Positions 1 through 6,412 of a stretch of 8,291 bases of DNA are shown here, piece by piece; within the stretch, counting starts at the first letter, position 1; the number at the start of each line of letters is the position of its first letter. This DNA comes from Rhodospirillaceae bacterium UBA6608 (GTDB taxonomy: Bacteria > Pseudomonadota > Alphaproteobacteria > Rhodospirillales_A > Casp-alpha2). The stretch is taken from positions 1 through 8,291 of the forward strand of contig DJHY01000293.1 of assembly GCA_002433335.1 (NCBI GenBank). Direction: 5' to 3'. A program made the position numbers and the translations under genes. Under the pieces are notes generated by a model. That model was not told the DNA's origin. It made no database searches and saw only the letters and a program-made list of their open reading frames with translations.

Positions 1-1424
1 GGTTCGTCGAGCAGCAGGACGTTGGCGCCGGACAGCAGCATCTTGGCGAGGTGGACGCGGTTGCGTTCACCGCCGGACAGCTGGCCGACCTTTTTCTGCT
101 GGTCGCCGCCCTTGAAATTGAATTGTGCGACATAGGCGCGGGACTGCATGGCCCGCTTGCCGAGGACGATCTCGTCGTTGCCGCCGGAAATTTCCTCCCA
201 CACGTTCTTGTTGGCGTCGAGCGCGTCGCGGCTTTGGTCGACATAGCCGAGAACCACCGTATCGCCGACACGGATCGAGCCGTTATCGGGCTGTTCCTGT
301 TGGGTGATCATGCGGAACAGGGTGGTCTTACCGGCGCCGTTCGGGCCGATGATGCCGACGATGGCGCCCGGCGGGATCTTGAAGGTCAGGTCCTCGACCA
401 GCAGGCGGTCCTCGAAGCCTTTCTTAATATGTTCGGCCTCGATCACCAGATCGCCCAGGCGCGGGGCCGGGGGGATGATGATCGACGCGGTGCCCATGAC
501 CTTTTCCTGGGACTTGGCGACCAGGTCGTCATAGCGGGCGATACGGGCCTTGGACTTGTCCTGCCGGGCGCGGGGCGACTGGCGGATCCATTCCAATTCC
601 TGCTTCAGGGTGCGCTGACGGGCGGACTCTTCGCGCTCCTCCTGCATCAGGCGCTTCTGTTTCTGTTCCAGCCAGCTGGAATAATTGCCCTGGTAGGGAA
701 TGCCCTGGCCGCGGTCCAGTTCCAGAATCCAGCCGGTCACGTTGTCCAGGAAGTAACGGTCGTGGGTCACGATCATGACCGTGCCGTCGTAATCGGCCAG
801 GAACCGTTCCAGCCAGGCCACGCTTTCGGCGTCCAGGTGGTTGGTCGGTTCGTCGAGCAGCAGGACTTCGGGCTTCTGCAGCAGCAGGCGGCACAAGGCC
901 ACGCGGCGGCGTTCACCACCCGACAGCTTGCTCACGTCGGCGTCGCCCGGGGGGCAGCGCAGGGCGTCCATGGCGATTTCGATGGTGCGGTCCAGCTCCC
1001 AGCCGTCGCAGGCGTCGATCTTTTCCTGAAGCTCGCCCTGTTCGGCCAGAAGGGCGTTCATCTCGTCGTCGCTCATCGGTTCGGCGAACTTGGCCGACAG
1101 TTCGTTGAAGCGGTCGACCAGATCCTTGATCTCGCCCAGGCCCGACATCACGTTTTCTTCCACCGTCAGGGCGGGGTCGAGGTGCGGTTCCTGTTCCAGG
1201 TAGCCGATGCGCACGCCTTCGGCGGCCCAGGCTTCACCGGTGAAGTCCTTGTCCTTGCCGGCCATGATCTTCAACAGGGTCGATTTACCCGCGCCGTTGA
1301 CGCCCAGCACGCCGATCTTGGCGTCGGGCAGGAACGACAGGGTCAGGCCCTTGAGAATTTCGCGCCCGCCGGGGAACACCTTGCGGACGTCTTTCATGAC
1401 ATAGGAATACTGATAGCTGGCCAT
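1..1424 (-). CDS. ettA: Energy-dependent translational throttle protein EttA (ABC-F ATPase), 3' end cut by the window
   Basis: Soluble ABC-F protein with two ATPase domains and no membrane part. Members of the EttA family bind the ribosomal E site and gate the first elongation steps according to ATP/ADP. The ATG at 1424-1422 gives a protein beginning [20 protein letters not shown], as expected for alphaproteobacterial EttA. ABC1 shows Walker A GVNGAGKS (41-48), an EttA-type arm insert (about 95-140), LSGGE (167-171) and Walker B with D191/E192 followed by PTNHLD. A charged linker typical of ABC-F proteins (about 250-320, rich in R/K/E/Q) precedes ABC2. ABC2 shows Walker A GPNGAGKT (360-367), LSGGE (449-453) and Walker B, whose D473/E474 are the last complete codons. 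The family is about 555-560 residues long, so about 80 C-terminal residues lie outside. No frameshift or missing catalytic residue is seen. The Shine-Dalgarno sequence is weak. It is divergent from the exonuclease gene at 1612. Confidence 0.95.
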   Translation of the reverse strand, partial: MASYQYSYVMKDVRKVFPGGREILKGLTLSFLPDAKIGVLGVNGAGKSTLLKIMAGKDKDFTGEAWAAEGVRIGYLEQEPHLDPALTVEENVMSGLGEIKDLVDRFNELSAKFAEPMSDDEMNALLAEQGELQEKIDACDGWELDRTIEIAMDALRCPPGDADVSKLSGGERRRVALCRLLLQKPEVLLLDEPTNHLDAESVAWLERFLADYDGTVMIVTHDRYFLDNVTGWILELDRGQGIPYQGNYSSWLEQKQKRLMQEEREESARQRTLKQELEWIRQSPRARQDKSKARIARYDDLVAKSQEKVMGTASIIIPPAPRLGDLVIEAEHIKKGFEDRLLVEDLTFKIPPGAIVGIIGPNGAGKTTLFRMITQQEQPDNGSIRVGDTVVLGYVDQSRDALDANKNVWEEISGGNDEIVLGKRAMQSRAYVAQFNFKGGDQQKKVGQLSGGERNRVHLAKMLLSGANVLLLDE

Positions 1425-1448
1425 GGTAGGGGACTTTCAATGTCGCCG

Positions 1449-1463
1449 CCGCGCCGGGCGCGG
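1449..1463 (-). other. Short GC hairpin in the presumed ettA leader
   Basis: CCGCGC (1449-1454) and GCGCGG (1458-1463) form a perfect 6-bp stem with a 3-nt loop. It lies 25-39 nt upstream of the ettA start codon and downstream of the candidate promoter, so it would be transcribed. In a GC-rich genome such stems arise easily by chance, and any regulatory role is inference. Confidence 0.3.
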
Positions 1464-1489
1464 GGGCAGTGGAACCGACGATTGGCCGC

Positions 1490-1518
1490 TGTTTAGCGGA
1501 TCGCAGGGGGCGTGACAA
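1490..1518 (-). promoter_or_regulatory. Candidate sigma-70-type promoter for ettA
   Basis: On the minus strand, TTGTCA (1518-1513, five of six matches to the -35 consensus) is followed after exactly 17 bp by TAAACA (1495-1490, three of six matches to the -10). Transcription would begin near 1483 and leave a leader of about 60 nt before the ettA ATG. The spacing is ideal but the -10 is weak, so this is a prediction from sequence only. Confidence 0.4.
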
Positions 1519-1565
1519 CCGATGTCGGCGGTCGGCGGCAGATGGCTGTCCCGCGCTGCCTGCAT

Positions 1566-1577
1566 GCGTGCTATGAT
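1566..1577 (+). promoter_or_regulatory. Candidate extended -10 promoter for the exonuclease gene
   Basis: TATGAT at 1572-1577 matches the -10 consensus at five of six positions. It is preceded by TGC, giving the extended -10 form TGnTATAAT. No convincing -35 lies 16-18 bp upstream, which fits an extended -10 promoter. Transcription would start near 1584, about 28 nt before the chosen ATG. The hexamer stands out against the GC-rich background, but it has no experimental support. Confidence 0.4.
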
Positions 1578-1611
1578 TCCGGCCTTACGCGACGTTGGGA
1601 GGCGCATCGCA

Positions 1612-2535
1612 ATGGACCGTATCAAGGCTATCCGCGCCATGAGCATCCGCCGCCTCGCGGCCGGGGCGATGGGGCTGGCCGCGGTCGTCGGTGTGATCGT
1701 GGTCGCCGCTGTGGCTTGGCGGCTGCGGGACGGCGCGGGCACGGGCGAGCTTCTGTGGACCGCCGGGTCGGGCGCGGTTCTTCTTATTCTATTGTCGGCC
1801 CTGATCTGGCATCGCCTGGATGATTTGTTGGCGGCGCGCGAGATGGATAAACGGGCCCTTCCGGCCCGGCCCGAGCTTTACGATTTCGACCGCCTCAACC
1901 CCCCGATGCATCTGGAAGAGCTGGGCGGCAAGGCGCTGAAGGATCTGACCTTCGTGGTGTTCGATACGGAAACCACGGGGCTGCGCCCGTCGCAGGGGGA
2001 CGAGATCATCTCCATCGCCGGGGTGCGCATCGCGGGTGGGAAGATCGACGAAGACGCACCCTTTTCCCGCCTGGTCCATCCGGGCCGCGATATCCCCAAG
2101 GCCTCGATCCGCTTTCACGGCATCACCGACGCCATGGTCGCGGGCGAACGCCCCATCGCCCAGGTTCTGCCCGCGTTCAAGAATTTCGCCGGTCGGGCCG
2201 TGCTGGTCGCGCACAACGCGGCCTTCGACATGAAGTTCCTGAAGTTGAAGGAAGCGGCGACGGGCGTCGCGTTCGACAATCTGGTGCTGGATACCCTCTT
2301 GTTGTCGGTGTTCTTGGATGCGGAAAACCGCAACCACTCCCTGGACGCCATCGCCGAACGTCTGGGTATTCCGGTCGAAGGCCGCCATACCGCCCTGGGC
2401 GACAGCATCGTCACCGCCCAAGTGTTCCTGCGCATGCTCGATATGCTGGAAGCGCGCGGCATCACCACCCTGCGCCAAGCGGTCGATGCCTCGATCAAGA
2501 TGGAACATGTGCGGGAGATGCAGAAAAGATTCTAG
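1612..2535 (+). CDS. Membrane-anchored DEDDh 3'-5' exonuclease (DnaQ/epsilon-like)
   Basis: A 307-residue protein of the DnaQ-like exonuclease superfamily, which removes nucleotides from 3' ends using two metal ions. All catalytic motifs are present: Exo I FDTETTG (D118, E120), Exo II VAHNAAFD (D206) and Exo III HTALGD (H259, D264), the DEDDh arrangement. Unlike the replicative epsilon subunit, it begins with two hydrophobic segments (about 15-37 and 46-67), predicted to be membrane helices. A charged linker rich in Arg/Pro leads to the nuclease domain at about 110-285, so the nuclease probably sits at the inner face of the inner membrane. The ATG at 1612 was chosen because GGGAGG (1597-1602) lies 9 nt upstream. 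An in-frame ATG at 1522 would add 30 residues but lacks such a site. The gene stands alone, with a terminator 60 bp downstream. DnaQ-like exonucleases of this kind recur, from memory, near SSS symporter and CBS/DUF294 genes, both found later in this window. The substrate is unknown. Confidence 0.88.
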   Translation: MDRIKAIRAMSIRRLAAGAMGLAAVVGVIVVAAVAWRLRDGAGTGELLWTAGSGAVLLILLSALIWHRLDDLLAAREMDKRALPARPELYDFDRLNPPMHLEELGGKALKDLTFVVFDTETTGLRPSQGDEIISIAGVRIAGGKIDEDAPFSRLVHPGRDIPKASIRFHGITDAMVAGERPIAQVLPAFKNFAGRAVLVAHNAAFDMKFLKLKEAATGVAFDNLVLDTLLLSVFLDAENRNHSLDAIAERLGIPVEGRHTALGDSIVTAQVFLRMLDMLEARGITTLRQAVDASIKMEHVREMQKRF

Positions 2536-2596
2536 CCCGCCTGGGATTGGTCGGGTCGGCCAAGCGGGCGTCTTAGCTGACTCCTATGCGTGACGC

Positions 2597-2627
2597 GGGT
2601 CGTTTGGAAAATTCGCGACCCTTTTTT
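2597..2627 (+). terminator. Rho-independent terminator after the exonuclease gene
   Basis: GGGTCG (2597-2602) pairs perfectly with CGACCC (2616-2621) across a 13-nt AT-rich loop, and six T residues follow immediately (2622-2627). It lies about 60 bp after the exonuclease stop codon and before the lipoprotein genes, so it should separate the two transcripts. Just upstream, GCCCGC (from 2536) and GCGGGC also form an imperfect stem, but no T-run follows that one. Confidence 0.7.
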
Positions 2628-2628
2628 A

Positions 2629-2656
2629 TTGTTCATCCCGAATATTTTTCTACACT
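2629..2656 (+). promoter_or_regulatory. Candidate sigma-70-type promoter for the lipoprotein pair
   Basis: TTGTTC (2629-2634, three of six -35 matches) and TACACT (2651-2656, four of six -10 matches) are separated by 16 bp in an AT-rich pocket just after the terminator. Transcription would start near 2663, about 60 nt before the lipoprotein start codon. The implied leader contains a small stem, GTCGC (2663-2667) with GCGAC (2676-2680). This is a weak match supported mainly by position. Confidence 0.3.
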
Positions 2657-2725
2657 TGGTTGGTCGCGAGAATTTGCGACGAGGGGCGGTCGCTAGCGCT
2701 GGCCGATGATAAACGGGGAGGATTC

Positions 2726-3328
2726 ATGAAAACTTGGATGAAAGCCATGGCATGCGCCATGGGGGTGATGAGTGTTGCGGCTTGCGCGTCGCCCGCGCGG
2801 ATGAACGCGATGATTCCGGAACGCACGGCAGAGACTTTGATCGACGAGTCCTCGCCCTTGGCGAAAGCCATTTCGATCGCGTCGGTCTCCGGCGGGAAAG
2901 AAACCAATCCGATGTGGGTGTCCGAGGTCGGTAATCCTGAGTTTTCGGAAGCCTTGCGCCATGCCTTGGCAACGCATGCCATGTTGGCGGACGGCAAGGG
3001 AAAGTATGACCTGACGGCGACGCTCATCAAGTTGGATCAGCCGATTTTGGGCATCGACATGACGGTCACGGCCGAAGTGGAATATGCCCTGACGGACAGT
3101 GCGAGTGGCAAGCAGCTTTGGTCCGAGCGTGTAAACCTTCCTTACACAGCTAGCTTCAGCGATGCGTTTTTGGGCATGGAGCGTCTGCGCCTTGCCAACG
3201 AAGGGGCGATCCGGGTGAATATCGAAGCGCTTCTTAAAGCCTTGATTGCCCGGTCGAAGACGCTCAGCCAATTGAAGGGCCAAATTCGCTTGGTCGTGGC
3301 GATGGCGCCGGGCAGGGTTTCCCGATGA
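2726..3328 (+). CDS. Putative lipoprotein of unknown function (first of a pair)
   Basis: A 200-residue predicted lipoprotein. The N terminus has Lys residues, a hydrophobic core and a lipobox V17-A18-A19-C20, so C20 should be lipidated after cleavage by signal peptidase II. Ala at +2 does not signal inner-membrane retention, which suggests the outer membrane. The mature part carries conserved-looking stretches: GGKETNPMW (56-64), the segment FSDAFLG (144-150) and LRLANEGAIRVNIEALL (154-170). I recall similar sequences as uncharacterised lipoproteins in other proteobacteria, sometimes labelled as UDP-N-acetylglucosamine acyltransferase without any acyltransferase motif. I see no enzyme motif here. 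The ATG at 2726 was chosen because GGGGAGG (2715-2721) precedes it by 4 nt and because it places the signal peptide at the N terminus. An in-frame ATG at 2660 would add 22 polar residues ahead of the signal. The stop overlaps the next start (ATGA), implying translational coupling. Confidence 0.8.
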   Translation: MKTWMKAMACAMGVMSVAACASPARMNAMIPERTAETLIDESSPLAKAISIASVSGGKETNPMWVSEVGNPEFSEALRHALATHAMLADGKGKYDLTATLIKLDQPILGIDMTVTAEVEYALTDSASGKQLWSERVNLPYTASFSDAFLGMERLRLANEGAIRVNIEALLKALIARSKTLSQLKGQIRLVVAMAPGRVSR

Positions 3329-3663
3329 CGGCGGCGCGAATGGGGCGGGTCGCTCTTGCCGTCGTCGGCCTTGCGGCTTTGGCGGGATGCGGTGGCCGGG
3401 TGGCCCGACCGGTGGAGGTCAATTCACCGTTGGACGCCAAGCTGACGTGCACGCATATCCATTCAGAAGCCGAGGTCAATTCCGCCCGGGTCAGTGATCT
3501 GTCCGGCGAGAGGGTCAACGCCCGAAACAACAATGCGGGCATTTTGATCATGATGCCGCTGTTCGTCGATCTGTCGAATTCCGAACAGCAGGAGATCAAG
3601 GCGCTGCAGGCTCGACACGAAGTGCTGCGCAAACTCGGCGACGAGAAAGGATGTCCCCTTTAA
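3325..3663 (+). CDS. Small putative lipoprotein of unknown function (second of a pair)
   Basis: A 112-residue predicted lipoprotein with a short Arg-containing N terminus, a hydrophobic core and lipobox L19-A20-G21-C22. The mature part contains two further cysteines (C42 and C110) that could form a periplasmic disulfide. It also has a hydrophobic stretch GILIMMPLFVDL (72-83) and a helical, charged C-terminal segment (about 86-107). Its ATG overlaps the upstream stop codon by 4 bp, so the two lipoproteins are very probably made together and may act together. No enzymatic motif is visible. The general pattern of a hydrophobic patch followed by a helix ending in KGC resembles small uncharacterised lipoproteins I recall from other proteobacteria. 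The stop at 3661-3663 is only 16 bp from the stop of the convergent aldo/keto reductase gene, and no terminator is seen between them. Confidence 0.78.
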   Translation: MTAARMGRVALAVVGLAALAGCGGRVARPVEVNSPLDAKLTCTHIHSEAEVNSARVSDLSGERVNARNNNAGILIMMPLFVDLSNSEQQEIKALQARHEVLRKLGDEKGCPL

Positions 3664-3679
3664 GGAGCGATCTGTCCGG

Positions 3680-4570
3680 TCAAGCCGCCTCGACGGCGTC
3701 GATGATGGCCGCCCGCATCTTCCCATCCGGCATCGGCCCCCGTCCGGCCCCCATGTTCTCGGCCATATGGTCGGGGCGCGAGGTCGCGGGGATGGCGCAG
3801 GTCACGGCGGGGTGGGAGACGATGAATTTTAACAGCAACTGCGGCCAATTGGCCGCGCCGATCTGGGCGGCGATGGGCGGCAGGGGGCGGCCCGCCAGGC
3901 GGTCGATCAAGGCGCCCCGCTGAAACGGGCGGTTGGCGATCACGGCGATGCCCTTTTCGCGGGCCAGCGGTAGCAGGCGGGTCTCGGCCTCGCGGTCGGC
4001 GAGGTTATAGGTCAGCTGTATGAAGTCGATCGGCTGCGTCGACATGATCCGTTCCATATCGGCATGGCGTCGCCCGTGCGATGTGGTGATGCCGATATGG
4101 CCGATGCGTCCGTCGGCTTTCCATTGCCGCAGGGTTTCCAAATGCCCTTCCCAGCCAAGCAGGTTGTGGATCTGCATCAGGTCGAACCGCCGCAAGCCCC
4201 AAAGCCGTTCCGATTCTGCCATCTGGCGGACGCCGTGGTCGCGCCCGGGCGTCCAGACCTTGGTCGCGGCGAACAGGCTCGGTTGCGGGCCGAGGGCGCG
4301 TAGGCAATGGCCGATGACGTCTTCCGCCCGACCGTACATGGGCGAGGAATCGATCATCCCGCCGCCCATCTCGAAGAACTTGGCCAGAACCGCGACCCGT
4401 TGGGCGCGGGCCGTCGGGTCGTCGCCGATGTCGAAGGTGATCCAACTGCCCATCCCGATCGGCGGCAGGCGCAGGTCGCTGGCCGCGGCCGGCTTCGGCA
4501 ATGCCAAGCCGGCGGCCAAAGAGGCCGCCAAAGTTCCGGCGGCGGTCAGAAATCGTCGGCGCGTCACCAT
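3680..4570 (-). CDS. Aldo/keto reductase with a Tat signal peptide
   Basis: A 296-residue aldo/keto reductase, a family of NAD(P)H-dependent carbonyl reductases with a TIM-barrel fold. The N terminus TRRRFLTAAG (3-12), a hydrophobic stretch and a likely cleavage site after A28-A29-A30 form a twin-arginine signal, so the folded enzyme is predicted to be exported. The catalytic tetrad is complete: D74, Y79, K104 and H135. A C-terminal cofactor-binding motif of the IPxTSxxxHxxEN type is present (I260-N272). The ATG at 4570-4568 was chosen because it starts exactly at the Tat signal. The frame stays open far upstream, but that part overlaps the preceding gene. The start lies 5 nt after the CBS/DUF294 stop codon with no clear Shine-Dalgarno sequence, indicating translational coupling. 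The substrate is unknown. Export is odd because free NADPH is not available in the periplasm, so a tightly held cofactor would be needed. Alternatively, the N terminus may act as an anchor. Confidence 0.88.
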   Translation of the reverse strand: MVTRRRFLTAAGTLAASLAAGLALPKPAAASDLRLPPIGMGSWITFDIGDDPTARAQRVAVLAKFFEMGGGMIDSSPMYGRAEDVIGHCLRALGPQPSLFAATKVWTPGRDHGVRQMAESERLWGLRRFDLMQIHNLLGWEGHLETLRQWKADGRIGHIGITTSHGRRHADMERIMSTQPIDFIQLTYNLADREAETRLLPLAREKGIAVIANRPFQRGALIDRLAGRPLPPIAAQIGAANWPQLLLKFIVSHPAVTCAIPATSRPDHMAENMGAGRGPMPDGKMRAAIIDAVEAA

Positions 4571-4575
4571 GGCGG

Positions 4576-6045
4576 CTATTGTAGCACGTCGCCGGTGAAT
4601 TCGCCGTGCAGGCGATCCTGCAACCGGCGTACGGCTTCGAACCCGTCTTTCAACATATCGGTCTCGCGCCGCGTCAGGCTGCTTGGATGGACGAAGTTGG
4701 TCACGGGCTTTCCCGCTTTGGTCTCGGCGATCTGTTGGCGCAGCAGCAGATGGGTGATGTGACGATAGGCCCCGGCCAGATAATCGGCCTCGTCGTCGTC
4801 GAGGATGCGGGCTGTGTGCAAGGCCCGCAGGCGCTCGAGGGTCGGGATCGGTGACAACCCTTCGCGTAGGCAAAGCAGGCGCATGCCCTCGACCAGGGGC
4901 AGGGTGCCGGAATGCTTCAAGTTCAAATAGCCCTTGAAGCCTGGGGCGTCGCTGTCCCTCATGGTGATGAAGCGGCGGAACCAGCCGAGCGCGGGGCCGT
5001 GGTCTTGGTCATCTTCGAACATCTCGTGTAGGAACATGTGATTGCCATGCGCCGTTTCGGTCACATGGAGGCGCAGGTCGTCGGCCAAGTCGGCCCGGCC
5101 CCAGGCCGAGCGGAAATCGAAGAAGATGTCGCATAGCCGCAGCATGGTCGTGCCGCGCTTGCGGCTCCACAGGCGGACTTGCTCCTTCCATTGGCTGATG
5201 GTCTTGCGCCACAGGGGATTGGTCGCCATCACGTAGCCTTTGCACAGTGGCAGGCCGATGGCGTCCAGGTCCCGGACCATGCGTTCGGCCAGGTCGATGA
5301 ACCAGGCATCGATGCGATCGTGATCGGCGTCGGGATAGTCGGCCAGGATGAAGCCGTTGTCCTGATCGGGGAACAGCAGGCTTTCGCCGCGCCCGCCGGA
5401 CCCCATGACGATCACCGAGAATTCGACCGGCGGCACGCCCAGCCCCTCGGCCGCCATGGCGGCAAGGTTGCCCTCGGCCACGCGGTGATAGATATCCAGG
5501 TTGATGTCGCTGAGTAGGGCTTGAATTTCCGGCGCGGGCAAGTTGTCGCACAAAAGCTGGTCGGCCAGGTCTGCCTGGGCCTGTTTGATCCGGCGCAGCC
5601 CGGCCACGTCGTCGCCCTGGGTCAGTCCGTCGATCTGGTTCATCAAGGTGCGGGTCGCGGCCCCCAGGGCATCGTCCAGGTTCAACATGCCGCATAACCG
5701 CCCGGCGGTGTCCGTCACCGGCATATGGCGCAGGCCGCTGCGGCGCATCGTGGCGATGGCGCGGTACAAATAATCGTCGTCGGAAATGCAGCGGACGGGT
5801 TGCGTCATGACCTCGGCGACGGGGGTGTGGGCTTCGGTCTTGAACACGACGCGGCGGGTTATGTCGTGTTCGGTCAGAATGCCCAGCGGGCAACCTGTCG
5901 ATTCAACGACGACAAGCCCCGATGCCCCCGAATCGCCGAGCGCACGGGCCGCTTCGGACAGGGCGGTATCCGGCGGCGCGCTGGGCGGCAACGCCCCCAT
6001 GACGTCGGTGACGCGCAGGCGAAATATCGCGGTTCTTGGCTCCAT
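4576..6045 (-). CDS. CBS-domain pair / DUF294 nucleotidyltransferase-like protein
   Basis: A 489-residue cytoplasmic protein with a tandem CBS pair (about 11-68 and 76-132), a DUF294 nucleotidyltransferase domain (about 155-295) and a DUF294 C-terminal helical domain (about 330-475). CBS pairs usually bind adenine nucleotides. DUF294 is related to the uridylyl/adenylyltransferase domains of GlnD and GlnE. The active-site pattern is intact: GSGGRGES (215-222), then D227 and D229 within DQDN, which would bind metal and NTP. Many relatives carry an extra N-terminal cyclic-nucleotide-binding domain, which is absent here. The ATG at 6045-6043 has a strong Shine-Dalgarno GGGAGGAG (6063-6056) 10 nt upstream. 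The gene heads an operon with the Tat aldo/keto reductase and is divergent from the SSS symporter gene. From memory, DUF294/CBS proteins frequently neighbour such symporters, suggesting control of uptake. The modified target or the nucleotide made is unknown. Confidence 0.88.
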   Translation of the reverse strand: MEPRTAIFRLRVTDVMGALPPSAPPDTALSEAARALGDSGASGLVVVESTGCPLGILTEHDITRRVVFKTEAHTPVAEVMTQPVRCISDDDYLYRAIATMRRSGLRHMPVTDTAGRLCGMLNLDDALGAATRTLMNQIDGLTQGDDVAGLRRIKQAQADLADQLLCDNLPAPEIQALLSDINLDIYHRVAEGNLAAMAAEGLGVPPVEFSVIVMGSGGRGESLLFPDQDNGFILADYPDADHDRIDAWFIDLAERMVRDLDAIGLPLCKGYVMATNPLWRKTISQWKEQVRLWSRKRGTTMLRLCDIFFDFRSAWGRADLADDLRLHVTETAHGNHMFLHEMFEDDQDHGPALGWFRRFITMRDSDAPGFKGYLNLKHSGTLPLVEGMRLLCLREGLSPIPTLERLRALHTARILDDDEADYLAGAYRHITHLLLRQQIAETKAGKPVTNFVHPSSLTRRETDMLKDGFEAVRRLQDRLHGEFTGDVLQ

Positions 6046-6193
6046 CCGGTGGCGGCTCCTCCCGTGGCCGGTGCGCGAACGGCTTGTCCTGAAAATCTAT
6101 CGTGGATCGCAGGCCGATAGAACCGTTTCCGGCATGACGAGGGCAAGTTATTGAAAATGTTCAGGATGAATGGCGGATTTGTGCAGTTTTCAC

Positions 6194-6246
6194 ATCGCAA
6201 ATTTAAAGAACACAAAGAATTGTGAAGCGTTGTGTTCTGTTGCGAT
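6194..6246. repeat. Nested inverted repeat with 10-bp-phased TTGTG motifs
   Basis: The outer arms ATCGCAA (6194-6200) and TTGCGAT (6240-6246) are perfect complements. The inner arms AGAACACAA (6207-6215) and TTGTGTTCT (6230-6238) are also perfect, enclosing a 14-nt centre. The left side has 6 unpaired bases between the arms and the right side has 1. Within it, TTGTG begins at 6220 and 6230 and TTGCG at 6240, a spacing of one helical turn. CACAA (6211-6215) with TTGTG (6220-6224) forms a further small palindrome. Located about 150 bp upstream of the CBS/DUF294 start, it is a candidate operator for a multimeric regulator or a structured RNA leader. Confidence 0.6.
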
Positions 6247-6260
6247 TACTCTTCCATGGA

Positions 6261-6279
6261 TTTGCTGCATTGCAGCAAA
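6261..6279. promoter_or_regulatory. Perfect 19-bp palindrome, candidate PhaR-type operator
   Basis: TTTGCTGCATTGCAGCAAA has perfect 9-bp arms around one central base. Its core CTGC-ATT-GCAG fits CTGC-N3-GCAG, the element reported for the alphaproteobacterial polyhydroxyalkanoate-responsive repressor PhaR. It sits in the divergent promoter region, about 215 bp from the CBS/DUF294 start and about 480 bp from the symporter start. A perfect dyad of this length in AT-rich promoter DNA is very likely a protein-binding site. The assignment to PhaR is inference from the core sequence, and a different regulator recognising TTTGC/GCAAA half-sites is possible. Confidence 0.5.
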
Positions 6280-6281
6280 AT

Positions 6282-6310
6282 TGAATAAAGATAACATCTG
6301 TTCTTATTCA
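6282..6310. repeat. Inverted repeat TGAATAA / TTATTCA with 15-bp spacer
   Basis: The perfect 7-bp arms TGAATAA (6282-6288) and TTATTCA (6304-6310) are separated by 15 bp, so their centres lie 22 bp apart, about two helical turns. It begins only 3 bp after the 19-bp palindrome. It could be a second operator, or its AT-rich arms may overlap promoter elements of the symporter transcript. Statistical support is modest because the arms are short and AT-rich. Confidence 0.35.
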
Positions 6311-6412
6311 GTTTTTGGTTTCGTCTCAATCAGTTGTGCGTATTAGAAGAAAGTGTTATGAATTTTCCAACTCCACCGTCCGGGCGAGGAGACGATTTTC
6401 GGTCGGGGAGGA

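Noticed and set aside
51..1496. Long plus-strand open frame of 481 codons across the ettA region
   Set aside because: It is the antisense shadow of ettA. The minus strand encodes complete ABC-F motifs, while this frame has a biased, low-complexity composition and no recognisable domain.
1522..1611. Upstream in-frame ATG that would lengthen the exonuclease by 30 residues
   Set aside because: No Shine-Dalgarno sequence precedes it, and it lies upstream of the candidate promoter and of a good GGGAGG site for the ATG at 1612.
4571..4873. Upstream in-frame extension of the aldo/keto reductase
   Set aside because: It overlaps the CBS/DUF294 coding sequence, and the Tat signal begins exactly at the ATG at 4570.
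6180..6194. CRP/FNR-like half-sites TGTG and CACA
   Set aside because: They are spaced by 7 bp rather than the 8 bp between these tetramers in the CRP consensus, and the flanking A/T positions do not match.
6157..6225. 22-codon open frame beginning MFRMNGG in the divergent region
   Set aside because: It has no ribosome site, and it runs through the nested inverted repeat, which better explains the sequence.
6258..6273. Possible sigma-54 promoter (TGG ... TTGC)
   Set aside because: The GG and GC are 12 bp apart rather than the required 10 bp, and the match falls inside the palindrome.
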